A DNA stretch of 64,000 nt from DATKDP01 sp035546335 (GTDB taxonomy: Bacteria; Acidobacteriota; Thermoanaerobaculia; Gp7-AA8). A program made the position numbers and the translations under genes. The notes beneath the pieces were generated by a model. It was not told the DNA's origin and ran no database searches. It saw only the letters and a list, made by a program, of their open reading frames with translations. The stretch spans positions 62,001 to 126,000 of the forward strand of contig DATKDP010000129.1 of the NCBI GenBank assembly GCA_035546335.1, in the 5' to 3' direction. Shown here in pieces: positions 57,041-64,000 of this stretch (the first letter of the stretch is position 1; the number at the start of each line of letters is the position of its first letter).

Positions 57041-60000
57041 TTACTTCTCCAGCCAGACGCTCTGATAGCGGACCGGAGGGGGGACGAGGTAGGTACGGAG
57101 CCCGCGAACCTCGGGGCGGTGAATCACGAAGAAGCGATCGTGGAAGAGGTAGACGACCGGCGCCTCCTCGAGTGTTTTGCGATTCAGGTCGCGATAGATC
57201 TGGGCTCGCCGCTCGTTGTCGTTCGTCCGTCTCGCTTCCTCGATCAGCGCATCGAGCTCGGGGTTGCGATAGTTCATTCCGCGGATCGTATTCGATTCGG
57301 AGTGGAAGAAGATGAAGAAGAAGTTGTCCGAATCGGGGAAATCGGCATACCAGTTTCCGGCGAACAGCGTGCCGTGTCCGATCTTCTGCTGATGTTCACG
57401 GACCTCCGTCGCCGTGTGCTGCGCGACCCGAGTCCGAATGCCGACAGCGGCGAGATCTTCGAGCACCAGCGGAATCAGCCCCGAGTTGTTGAACTCGTCG
57501 GTGTCCCACGTCCAGTAGTCGATGTCGAATCCGGAGGAGAGCCCCGCCTGCCTGAGAAGCGTGCGCGCTCTGTCGGGATCGTGAGAATACCCCCGGAGTG
57601 ATGTGTCGTATCCGATGAGTCCTGGGGGGAGAAGTGACTCGGCGATCACTCCAAGGCCGGAAAAAATCTTCTCGTTGATCCGCTCCCGGTTGATCGCATA
57701 GTTGACCGCCTGCCTGACCTCGACGCGATCGAATGGCGGACTCCCGCAATCGTAGGTCAGGTAGGAGGTGTGCAGCTGGATCGTGTCGAGCAGGTAAGGG
57801 GCCAGCCGCGGATCGTTCCGCAGATCGCGCACTCCGGCCAGCGGGATGCCGTGCGCGATATCGATCTCTCCGCGCAGAAAGGCATCGGAAACGTCGCGGG
57901 CGCTCTTCAGATCGAGACGGAACGTCAGCTCGTCCACATGAGGACTCGCGTAGTGATTCGGGTTTCTGCGCAGGCGTACCCTTTCTCCGGGAATCGCCTC
58001 TTCCACGATGAATGGTCCGGCTCCGATGCTGTGCAGACCGCTGCGAATCGCCTCTCCAGTCTCCTCGACGGGAATGATCCCGGTCTCCGGCATCGACAGG
58101 AGCAGCAGAAAGAAGGCGAGCGGCTCGGTCAGAACGATGTCGATCGTCTGGTTGTCGACCACGACGAGGCCTTCGGCCGTGCGCGAGGTTCCATCCATCA
58201 CGCCCTGCGCTCCCTTGATGTTGCGCATGATCCAGCGGCCGCCGGAGTTGAGCTCCGGGGACATCAGCCTGAGGAACGTGTCGCGAACGTCGGCCGAGGT
58301 GACGGGGCGGCCGTTGTGAAAGCGAATGCCCGGGCGAAGATGAAATCGGTAGATGGTTCCGTGCTCTAGGATCTCCCACCGTTCGGCGAGACCGGGCATC
58401 AGTTCGGCGCCCTCACCGAACTGCACCAGCGTTTCGTGAATGGCCTTGTTCATGAAGCCGAGGGCCATGAACTGGCAGAACGCCGGATCGAGCGTGAGCT
58501 TGTGCGGGAGAACGGTCGCGGTCGTGACGCGCCCGCCGTCAGTCGGGGCGGGGAGCTCGAAGCGGTGCAGCTCCTGGGTCAGAAGCGATGATTCGTGCCT
58601 CAGCGTGCTGGCCATCTGGTTCAGATCGGAGACGCTGAAGTTGCCCTCGCGCGCCCCCTGTTTGATGGCGCCCATCGATTTGACGATCGAAGCGCTCTCG
58701 GTGGCCAGGACGGAAGTCGCCTCCAGAACGTAGGACACCCCCTGCATGATGTTTTCCATCGCCTGGGAGATCGAACGGCTTCCGCTCTCCTGCTCGTCCA
58801 TCGCGCGCTTGAGATGCTTCATGTAGTCGCGGACACGCGCTGCCTGCTCGCCGATACTCGTCGAAGTCTGCGACTGCTGCTGGGTCGCCACCGCGGTCTG
58901 CTGGATCATCTTGGTGACTTCTTCGATCGCCACCGTTGCGGCCTGACTGCCGCGCGCCTGTTCTTCAGTCGCTCGGGCGATCTCAGAGATCGCTTCGCGC
59001 GATCGTTCCGTCAGATCGAGGATCTTCGCCAGCACCTGCTCCGCGCGTGATGTGAGCGAGACTCCTTCGCCGACACGTTCCGCGCTGATGGTCATGTGTT
59101 CGGCCGCGCGCTCGACGCCCTTCTGCACGTTGCGGATCAGCGTTCGGATCTCCTCGGTCGATACCGAAGTTCGCTCCGAGAGATCGCGGATCTCGTCCGC
59201 CACGACGGCGAAGCCCTTCCCGCGCTCACCAGCCTGCGCCGCGATGATCGCCGCGTTGAGGGCCAGAAGATTCGTCTGCCCCGCAATCTCGTCGATCACC
59301 CGCACGATCTCGCCGATCTCCTCGGATCGCTCACCGAGCATGTTCAGCGCGATCTTCGCCTCCTCGACCGATTGCTGAATCTTCCGCATTCCCTCGGCGG
59401 AGCTCGCCACCGCCTCGCGGCCGTCGTTGGCCGCGTCGGTGACGTAGCGCGCGAGATCGGAGGAGTTCTTCGCCGATTTGCCGATCTCCTCGGTCGTGGC
59501 GTTCATCTCAACCATCGAGCTCGCCGTCTCGATGGCAAACGACGAGAAACTCTCCGTATTCGTCGCCACTTCGTTGATCGACGCCGTCATCTCCTGAATG
59601 GCCGACGCCGTCTCCTCGACGAATTCCGTCAGGGTGTCGGCGATGCGCCCCACTTCCTCGATGCTCGCCGACATCTCGAGAATCGACGCCGAAGTCTCCT
59701 CGGCGTTCATCGACAGGTTCTCCATCGTCTTCTGAACCGAGTTGATCGATTCGTCGATCTGAGTGACCGACACCGCGGTCGTCTCCGTGGAGCCCAGCTG
59801 GAGCGTTGCACTCCGCGCCAGAACGCGCGACCGCGTCCCGATCTGCTCGCTGACGGCGCCGACGTCGGTGGCCAGCTGTGAGAATCGCCGGATGGTCCGT
59901 TCCAGGCTCAGCAGCAGAGCGCGCAGCGCCGCCGCCATCTCTTCCGAACCGGCGGTCTCCTCGATGTCGCGCGTGCGAAACGTCAGATCGCCCGCGGTGA

Positions 60001-60229
60001 TCCGGTGAAGGAGGCGTGCCGGCGATTCGTCGGTGGACGACCGGCGGCGCCGGAGGATCTCAATCCCACCGGCGAACGCTGCCACGGCGAGGGCTGCTGC
60101 GGCGACGGCCTTCCAGAACTCGGCGGCCTCGTGATCGCTGAAAAGTGCCAGAAGAATGGCGAACAGGACGATCGACGAGAACGCCAGGGAGCCGGCGAGG
60201 AGTGTCTCGCGACGAGGACCGTTTTTCAT
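57041..60229 (-). CDS. Chemoreceptor-like protein fused to a family 5 solute-binding domain
   Basis: 1062 residues. Two membrane helices (about residues 10-31 and 38-58) enclose only a six-residue loop and are followed by RRRR, so the rest is predicted to be cytoplasmic. A HAMP-like linker (70-120) and a long methyl-accepting signalling coiled coil (150-540) follow, with the hairpin tip IAGQTNLLALNAAIIAAQAGE at 315-335. Residues 560-1062 are a complete SBP_bac_5 (DppA/OppA-like) domain: LTLDPAFCQFMALGFMN, MPGLAERWEI, YRFHLRPGIRFHNGRPVTSADV, RQAVNYAINRERI, NTIRGMNYRNPELDAL. No signal peptide precedes it. No che genes are nearby. Confidence 0.88.
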   Translation of the reverse strand: MKNGPRRETLLAGSLAFSSIVLFAILLALFSDHEAAEFWKAVAAAALAVAAFAGGIEILRRRRSSTDESPARLLHRITAGDLTFRTRDIEETAGSEEMAAALRALLLSLERTIRRFSQLATDVGAVSEQIGTRSRVLARSATLQLGSTETTAVSVTQIDESINSVQKTMENLSMNAEETSASILEMSASIEEVGRIADTLTEFVEETASAIQEMTASINEVATNTESFSSFAIETASSMVEMNATTEEIGKSAKNSSDLARYVTDAANDGREAVASSAEGMRKIQQSVEEAKIALNMLGERSEEIGEIVRVIDEIAGQTNLLALNAAIIAAQAGERGKGFAVVADEIRDLSERTSVSTEEIRTLIRNVQKGVERAAEHMTISAERVGEGVSLTSRAEQVLAKILDLTERSREAISEIARATEEQARGSQAATVAIEEVTKMIQQTAVATQQQSQTSTSIGEQAARVRDYMKHLKRAMDEQESGSRSISQAMENIMQGVSYVLEATSVLATESASIVKSMGAIKQGAREGNFSVSDLNQMASTLRHESSLLTQELHRFELPAPTDGGRVTTATVLPHKLTLDPAFCQFMALGFMNKAIHETLVQFGEGAELMPGLAERWEILEHGTIYRFHLRPGIRFHNGRPVTSADVRDTFLRLMSPELNSGGRWIMRNIKGAQGVMDGTSRTAEGLVVVDNQTIDIVLTEPLAFFLLLLSMPETGIIPVEETGEAIRSGLHSIGAGPFIVEEAIPGERVRLRRNPNHYASPHVDELTFRLDLKSARDVSDAFLRGEIDIAHGIPLAGVRDLRNDPRLAPYLLDTIQLHTSYLTYDCGSPPFDRVEVRQAVNYAINRERINEKIFSGLGVIAESLLPPGLIGYDTSLRGYSHDPDRARTLLRQAGLSSGFDIDYWTWDTDEFNNSGLIPLVLEDLAAVGIRTRVAQHTATEVREHQQKIGHGTLFAGNWYADFPDSDNFFFIFFHSESNTIRGMNYRNPELDALIEEARRTNDNERRAQIYRDLNRKTLEEAPVVYLFHDRFFVIHRPEVRGLRTYLVPPPVRYQSVWLEK

Positions 60230-60310
60230 CAGTATGCCGCCTGGATGCTACCATAAGGAGGCGATCGAACGACGATCGCCACCCGCCCTGATGCGAGCGT
60301 TCATGCCCTC

Positions 60311-61210
60311 GTGCACCGGTCGACGGATGCCGCCTTGACGACGTACTTCGCCACGCAACGCGCGCTCCTCGACGAGCATCTCGCCGCGATCGCCGCGGAA
60401 GCCTCGATGCCGGACGTTCTGAGGCCGGCGATCGAGGCGGCGCTCCACGCTCCGGGAAAGCGCATCCGCGGAATCCTCACGCTCGCGGTCGGTGAGGCGT
60501 TGGGAGCTCGCGAGACTCGCCTGTTGGACGCCGCGGCGGGATTCGAGATGATTCACGCCTCATCGCTGATCCTCGACGATCTGCCTCCACTCGATGACGC
60601 GCAGTTGCGACGCGGCCTTCCGGCACTTCACCGGCAGGTTGGAGAAGACCTCGCGATCCTGGCCGCCGTGGCGCTTCTCAATCACGGATACGCCGCCATC
60701 GTGAAGAATCACGCCCGGCTTTCCCCCCGGCGCTGGCCGCTGGCCGAGCTTCTCGAGCGCGTCTTTGCCGCCGTCGGATGGGATGGAACGATCGGCGGCG
60801 AAGCGGTCGACCTTCACAGCAGTGCCGAGTCGCTCGACTTCGCCACGCTGGAATACATCCATTCGAGGAAGACCGGTGCGCTCTTCGTCGCCGCTGCGTC
60901 AACGGGAGCGATCCTGGCCAACGCCGCCCCACCGGCCCTTCGCTCGGTCGAAGCCTACGCAAAGAATCTGGGCCTCGCATTCCAGATCAGCGACGACATC
61001 CTCGACGTGACCGGGACGGCGGAGCGACTCGGCAAGGATGTCGGCAAGGACGAGGGAAAGCTGACCTTCGTCAAGCTGGCCGGCATCGAGGGCGCGAGGC
61101 AGATTGCCGGAGAGCTGATCGACACCTCGCTCGGAGCGATCGCCTCGCTGGGGGCTGCGGGAGCGCCGCTGAGGGATCTCGCGCAGATCGTGCGCGGGCG
61201 GATGTCGTGA
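60311..61210 (+). CDS. Polyprenyl diphosphate synthase (farnesyl/geranylgeranyl type)
   Basis: 299 residues, trans-prenyltransferase fold. APGKRIRGILTLAVGEALG binds the homoallylic substrate; the first Asp-rich motif is LILDDLPPLDDAQLRRG and the second FQISDDILDVTG, both intact. The residues before the first motif (MIHASSLILDD) suggest a product of about C15-C20, but this is not certain. Starts at GTG 60311. It uses IPP/DMAPP made by IspH, encoded 8 kb upstream. A strong hairpin follows the stop. Confidence 0.9.
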   Translation: MHRSTDAALTTYFATQRALLDEHLAAIAAEASMPDVLRPAIEAALHAPGKRIRGILTLAVGEALGARETRLLDAAAGFEMIHASSLILDDLPPLDDAQLRRGLPALHRQVGEDLAILAAVALLNHGYAAIVKNHARLSPRRWPLAELLERVFAAVGWDGTIGGEAVDLHSSAESLDFATLEYIHSRKTGALFVAAASTGAILANAAPPALRSVEAYAKNLGLAFQISDDILDVTGTAERLGKDVGKDEGKLTFVKLAGIEGARQIAGELIDTSLGAIASLGAAGAPLRDLAQIVRGRMS

Positions 61211-61225
61211 TGTGGACGAAATGAC

Positions 61226-61253
61226 AAACGCCGCGACAGATGTCGCGGCGTTT
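61226..61253 (+). terminator. Perfect 13-bp hairpin after the polyprenyl synthase gene
   Basis: AAACGCCGCGACA (61226-61238) and TGTCGCGGCGTTT (61241-61253) are exact inverted copies two bases apart. The stem is G/C-rich and ends in TTT, 15 bases after the stop codon, as expected for an intrinsic terminator, though the T-run is short. Confidence 0.7.
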
Positions 61254-61487
61254 GAGGGCTTGCCCTTCCATGCCGCCTGCGAGGTTAGCTGTCGGGTTCG
61301 GGCTGGATGCCCTTCCGGCTCTCGCCGGATTCACCCCGGACGGTGGCAAGCCGTCTCTGACTCTGCGGGTCCCCCGCTCCCCGGTGCCGGGGATTTGGCT
61401 GACAAGCCGCCACCAAAGGCGGCAAAGACAATGTGAGGTCTGGTCGCTGCTTTGTCAATGACGAAGAGCGGCGCCTGCGAGTCATTT

Positions 61488-61544
61488 CGAAGGGATGCAA
61501 GGACTCCAGCCGGTGGTGGAGCGAGCGACACCACCGGAAACGAA
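61488..61544 (-). repeat. Diverged family C repeat, copy 3
   Basis: Read on the minus strand it has TTCG-TTTCCGGTGGTG, ACCACCGGCTGGA and TGCATCCCTTCG, matching the central part of the 100-base repeats at 24588 and 24858 with several differences. The hairpin CCGGTGGTG/CACCACCGG is kept. Confidence 0.65.
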
Positions 61545-61704
61545 GGAGCGAATGGTTCACCAACGTCGCACCCCGAACGGGGGTGCGAGGAAGACCGGCC
61601 ATCCTTGCCGCTTCGGGCGTCAACCGGCACATTAGTATCACCTCGCCCCATGCGACCTGCCGGACGACTCGGACGAAATAAAAGGGCTCTAGGGGGTCGT
61701 TTCG

Positions 61705-61734
61705 TTGACATCGCCTCCGAGTTGCCGCTATCGT
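61705..61734 (+). promoter_or_regulatory. Promoter of tRNA-Phe
   Basis: TTGACA at 61705-61710 and TATCGT at 61729-61734 are 18 bases apart, a good sigma-70-type pair, 33 bases upstream of the mature tRNA 5' end. Confidence 0.65.
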
Positions 61735-61767
61735 GTCGCGGCCCCGAGGCGCGCCTCACGGCGCCCT

Positions 61768-61843
<76 letters not shown>

Positions 61844-61923
61844 TCGCCGCGACTCCCTGTCGTGGCCGGCGCAGCCGCCAATTCAAACCTCCATCGACTC
61901 TCGTTTCTGGAGCTCGAGGCACG

Positions 61924-62492
61924 TTACTTCTTGCCCCGCGGGCTCGACCGGCGCCTGCCGACTGGCGATTCCCGTTGAATTGACACCGGTTCTTGCCCTC
62001 CCGGAGCGGGAGCGTCGGCTATCGCGTCCGCCGAGTCGGCTACCGCGCCATCAACCTTCCGCACCATGTCGGATCCTTCGTCCGTGGTCTCGCAGTGCTC
62101 ATACTCGCCGGCAAACGATGGCGGTGCAAGCTCCTCCGACCCGAGCGTGTTTTCCCACCGAACGAGCTCGCTGAAGGAGACGAAGCGCACAGCGAGCCCG
62201 ACGTCGAGCGCCGAGGCGAGCCGAACCTGAGCGTCGTCAGACTGTGCTGTGCGTAATCACGAGACTCGTACTTCGACACATCGCTTTGCGCGCATCCTGC
62301 GGCTCGGGCCAGATCGGCCTGGCTCCAGCCCCGGCGTGCGCGCATCGAGCGCAATTGCATCGCAAGGCCGATTCTGATGTGCCGTGCCACGAGCTCTTCC
62401 CGAACTTCCTTCTTCGTCAGGCGCGTCAGGCGCTCAGGGAGATTCGGTTCATCCGAGATCAACAGTTTCGCTGGTGGCTGTTCCATTTTCAA
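61924..62492 (-). pseudogene. XRE-family regulator split by a frameshift
   Basis: One frame has RIGLAMQLRSMRARRGWSQADLARAAGCAQSDVSKYESRDYAQHSLTTLR, a clear helix-turn-helix. At about 62228-62230 the homology moves to another frame reading RLASALDVGLAVRFVSFSELVRWE, the usual continuation of this HigA-like family. Removing two bases, or adding one, restores a single protein that then runs to 61924 with a Ser/Asp/Pro-rich tail. Either a pseudogene or a sequencing error. No toxin partner is adjacent. Confidence 0.75.
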
Positions 62493-62566
62493 TTTCCTGT
62501 TCCTGTTCCCGCGCCCGGTCTCTGACTCTCAAATTTCAAATATTTTTGGGTAGTCTTTTCAGACCC

Positions 62567-63079
62567 TCACCGTTTCTTTCGCGCCGCGACCGGTTGGATG
62601 CAGACCTTGTCGAAGTCGGCGAAGACCTCGCCGAGGGTCGCATTCAGCTCATCCATGGTTCCCTCCTGGGCGGAGAGCGCGTAGAGGAGGTCGACGATCC
62701 GCTGTGATGATTTCGCCTGCGCCAGGCCTGCCGGGGTCACGCAGAGCGATTTCTCCAGCGACGCAACCACCGCCGGATCGGTGAAGAGCACGCGCTGGAT
62801 GAAGGCGACCGACATCGTGAATCGCCGGGGCTGCCCATCGTTCTCATCCGGATGGAAGGCGACGATGCTCAGCTTCCAGTCTCCTCCGTGGCTGACGTAG
62901 ATGATGTCGGGATTCGAGCGAAACCGGCTCGACAGCCCTCGCGTGATCATGGCTCGAAGTACCGGGGGGGCGTCGATGGCGACCTCCACCCGCGGCTTGT
63001 ACTCATCAGCAGCGGCGAGCGGAAGAGTCGCCAGGCTCAGAATCAACGCGGCAATGCAGAAGGTGATCGAGTGTCTCAT
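62567..63079 (-). CDS. Exported protein of unknown function, 170 residues
   Basis: A signal peptide (ITFCIAALILSLATLPLAAA) is followed by a mixed alpha/beta domain: RVEVAIDAPPVLRAMITRGLSSRF, DIIYVSHGGDWKLSIVAFHP and RFTMSVAFIQRVLF. Two Cys remain in the mature part (LCVTP, KVCIQP), which could pair. No family recognised. ATG 63079 precedes the signal peptide. Divergent from rnc by 78 bases. Confidence 0.75.
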   Translation of the reverse strand: MRHSITFCIAALILSLATLPLAAADEYKPRVEVAIDAPPVLRAMITRGLSSRFRSNPDIIYVSHGGDWKLSIVAFHPDENDGQPRRFTMSVAFIQRVLFTDPAVVASLEKSLCVTPAGLAQAKSSQRIVDLLYALSAQEGTMDELNATLGEVFADFDKVCIQPVAARKKR

Positions 63080-63157
63080 CGGAGTGGATTCCTCACAGGA
63101 GTCGGGAAGTCGGTCGACTCTGGGACGAACCACGAAACGGAACGTTCTCTTCCGGCG

Positions 63158-63916
63158 GTGAATCGCCTTTCATTGTCGGCTATACTCGACGGGCGATTGA
63201 CCGACGATCAAGCCACCCTCAGCGCCTTCGAAGCCAGGCTCGGATACAGGTTCGAGAGCCGTGACCTGCTGGTTCGTGCGCTGACGCACAAATCGTTCTC
63301 TCACGAATCGCGCGGTCGCGATGCGCCGGACAACGAGACGTTCGAGTTTCTCGGCGATTCCGTTCTCGGGTTCGTCATCGGCGACCTTCTGTTCCGCCGT
63401 TTCAGCGATCAGGACGAAGGGGCGCTCTCGAAGATGAAGGCGTATCTGGTCAGCTCCACCATTCTGGCGAGAAAGGCGCGGGACTACGGGATGGGCGAGG
63501 TCCTGCTGCTGGGGGTGGGGGAGGAAAAGTCCGGCGGGCGGAACAAGGACTCGCTTCTGGCCAATCTGTTCGAGGCCGTCATTGCTGCCGTCTACCTCGA
63601 CGGAGGAATCGACGCGGCGCGCAATCTGATCGGAGACTCGTTCCAGGCCGACCTCGAGGCGATCGACCGGACGGACCTGCTCTTCCACGATTACAAGACT
63701 GCACTTCAGGAGCTGGCGCAGGGGATGGGCCTCGCTCTGCCTGACTACGTCGTCATCGAGGAGCTCGGGCCCGATCACGACAAGCGCTTCGTCGTCGAAG
63801 TGCGCGTCAGCAACGCGATGGCCTGCCGTGGTGAAGGATCCTCGAAGAAGGAAGCCCAGCAGGAGGCGGCGCGCCACGCGCTCGAGCAATACAACGATCG
63901 TCGCAACGGCGCCTGA
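63158..63916 (+). CDS. rnc: Ribonuclease III
   Basis: Cleaves double-stranded RNA in rRNA and mRNA processing. 252 residues. The RNase III signature is NETFEFLGDSVLGFVIGD with the catalytic acidic residues, and NLFEAVIAAVYLDGG holds the second Glu. The double-stranded-RNA-binding domain covers about residues 180-250 (DYKTALQELAQGMGL ... SSKKEAQQEAARHAL). GTG 63158 gives the expected length. Close to family average. Confidence 0.94.
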   Translation: MNRLSLSAILDGRLTDDQATLSAFEARLGYRFESRDLLVRALTHKSFSHESRGRDAPDNETFEFLGDSVLGFVIGDLLFRRFSDQDEGALSKMKAYLVSSTILARKARDYGMGEVLLLGVGEEKSGGRNKDSLLANLFEAVIAAVYLDGGIDAARNLIGDSFQADLEAIDRTDLLFHDYKTALQELAQGMGLALPDYVVIEELGPDHDKRFVVEVRVSNAMACRGEGSSKKEAQQEAARHALEQYNDRRNGA

Positions 63917-63923
63917 ATCCCCC

Positions 63924-64000
63924 GTGAGCCTCCGTTCCCTGAAGAGGTTGCTTCCGCCGGCGATGGCCGCCATTCTGCTCGCCGCCGCGCTGATTCCCGG
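63924..64000 (+). CDS. Start of an exported or membrane protein (3' partial)
   Basis: GTG 63924 opens a frame that stays open to the window end: VSLRSLKRLLPP followed by AMAAILLAAALIPG, a basic then hydrophobic N-terminus like a signal peptide. It starts eight bases after the rnc stop, so it may be cotranscribed. Too little is present to identify it. Confidence 0.45.
   Translation, partial: MSLRSLKRLLPPAMAAILLAAALIP

Larger units (their letters stand above)
61211..61767. other. Non-coding gap of 557 bases before tRNA-Phe
   Basis: Contains a terminator hairpin (61226-61253), an inverted family C repeat (61488-61544), a hairpin GCACCCC/GGGGTGC (61568-61586) and a promoter for the tRNA. Open frames here have no protein-like composition and I see no gene. 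Confidence 0.6.

Overview
This 64 kb window is GC-rich, gene-dense chromosomal DNA from a Gram-negative bacterium. Lipid A disaccharide synthase (LpxB), an MsbA-like lipid flippase, a DUF374 acyltransferase, outer-membrane beta-barrel and lipoprotein genes all imply an outer membrane. The mix of DUF6064, DUF5777, YVTN/cytochrome peroxidase, MacB-type permeases, radical SAM proteins and a VanZ-like protein fits Acidobacteriota. That assignment is an inference from gene content; there is no rRNA here to confirm it. There is no prophage, conjugative element, intact insertion sequence or CRISPR array.

Layout. 1-10.1 kb is a tightly coupled housekeeping run, mostly with 1-8 nt stop/start overlaps: pseudouridine synthase, cmk, rpsA, sppA, an IHF/HU protein, a HIT hydrolase, small membrane proteins, VanZ, lpxB, an MsbA-like exporter and a frameshifted DUF374 acyltransferase. 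10.1-18.6 kb holds two FtsX-type permeases, two GT2 glycosyltransferases and a coupled radical SAM / GT4 / radical SAM trio. 18.6-26.4 kb is accessory: a beta-propeller/dihaem protein, a toxin-antitoxin island (decayed vapBC, a nucleotidyltransferase pair, mazEF), a Tat-exported aldo-keto reductase, a PilZ protein, a 635 bp repeat-rich gap and a DinB-like protein. 26.4-36.2 kb is transport: three tandem adaptors plus a MacB-type permease, a metallo-beta-lactamase-fold enzyme, and a GntR/ABC operon under a perfect palindromic operator. 36.2-45.8 kb is metabolic: an M19 dipeptidase, a B12-binding protein with an acyl-CoA carboxyltransferase and a HAD phosphatase, pncB-pncA for NAD salvage, and a DUF5777/cytochrome lipoprotein pair. 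46-64 kb carries a PaaA/PaaC-like di-iron protein, an HD-GYP regulator, an MFS transporter, ispH, a response regulator, an ABC-like ATPase lacking its catalytic Walker B acids, an ECF sigma / anti-sigma / Spy-like operon, a very unusual chemoreceptor fused to a complete peptide-binding-protein domain, a polyprenyl synthase, tRNA-Phe(GAA) and rnc.

The strongest novelty candidate is the 1062-residue protein at 57041-60229: two membrane helices, a methyl-accepting chemotaxis signalling domain with altered trimer-contact residues, and a full family-5 solute-binding domain that topology places in the cytoplasm. It lies directly upstream of an ECF sigma / anti-sigma operon on the same strand.

The second theme is intergenic repeats: four separate families of short palindromic elements (called A-D here) in the gaps near 18.6, 24.6-25.0, 36.7, 44.4, 45.9, 51.4, 53.3-53.6 and 61.5 kb. 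One family combines two hairpins whose loop regions are mutually complementary. Gene decay is also visible (vapBC, a GNAT acetyltransferase, an XRE regulator), as is a ten-A tract that breaks, or programs a frameshift in, the DUF374 acyltransferase.
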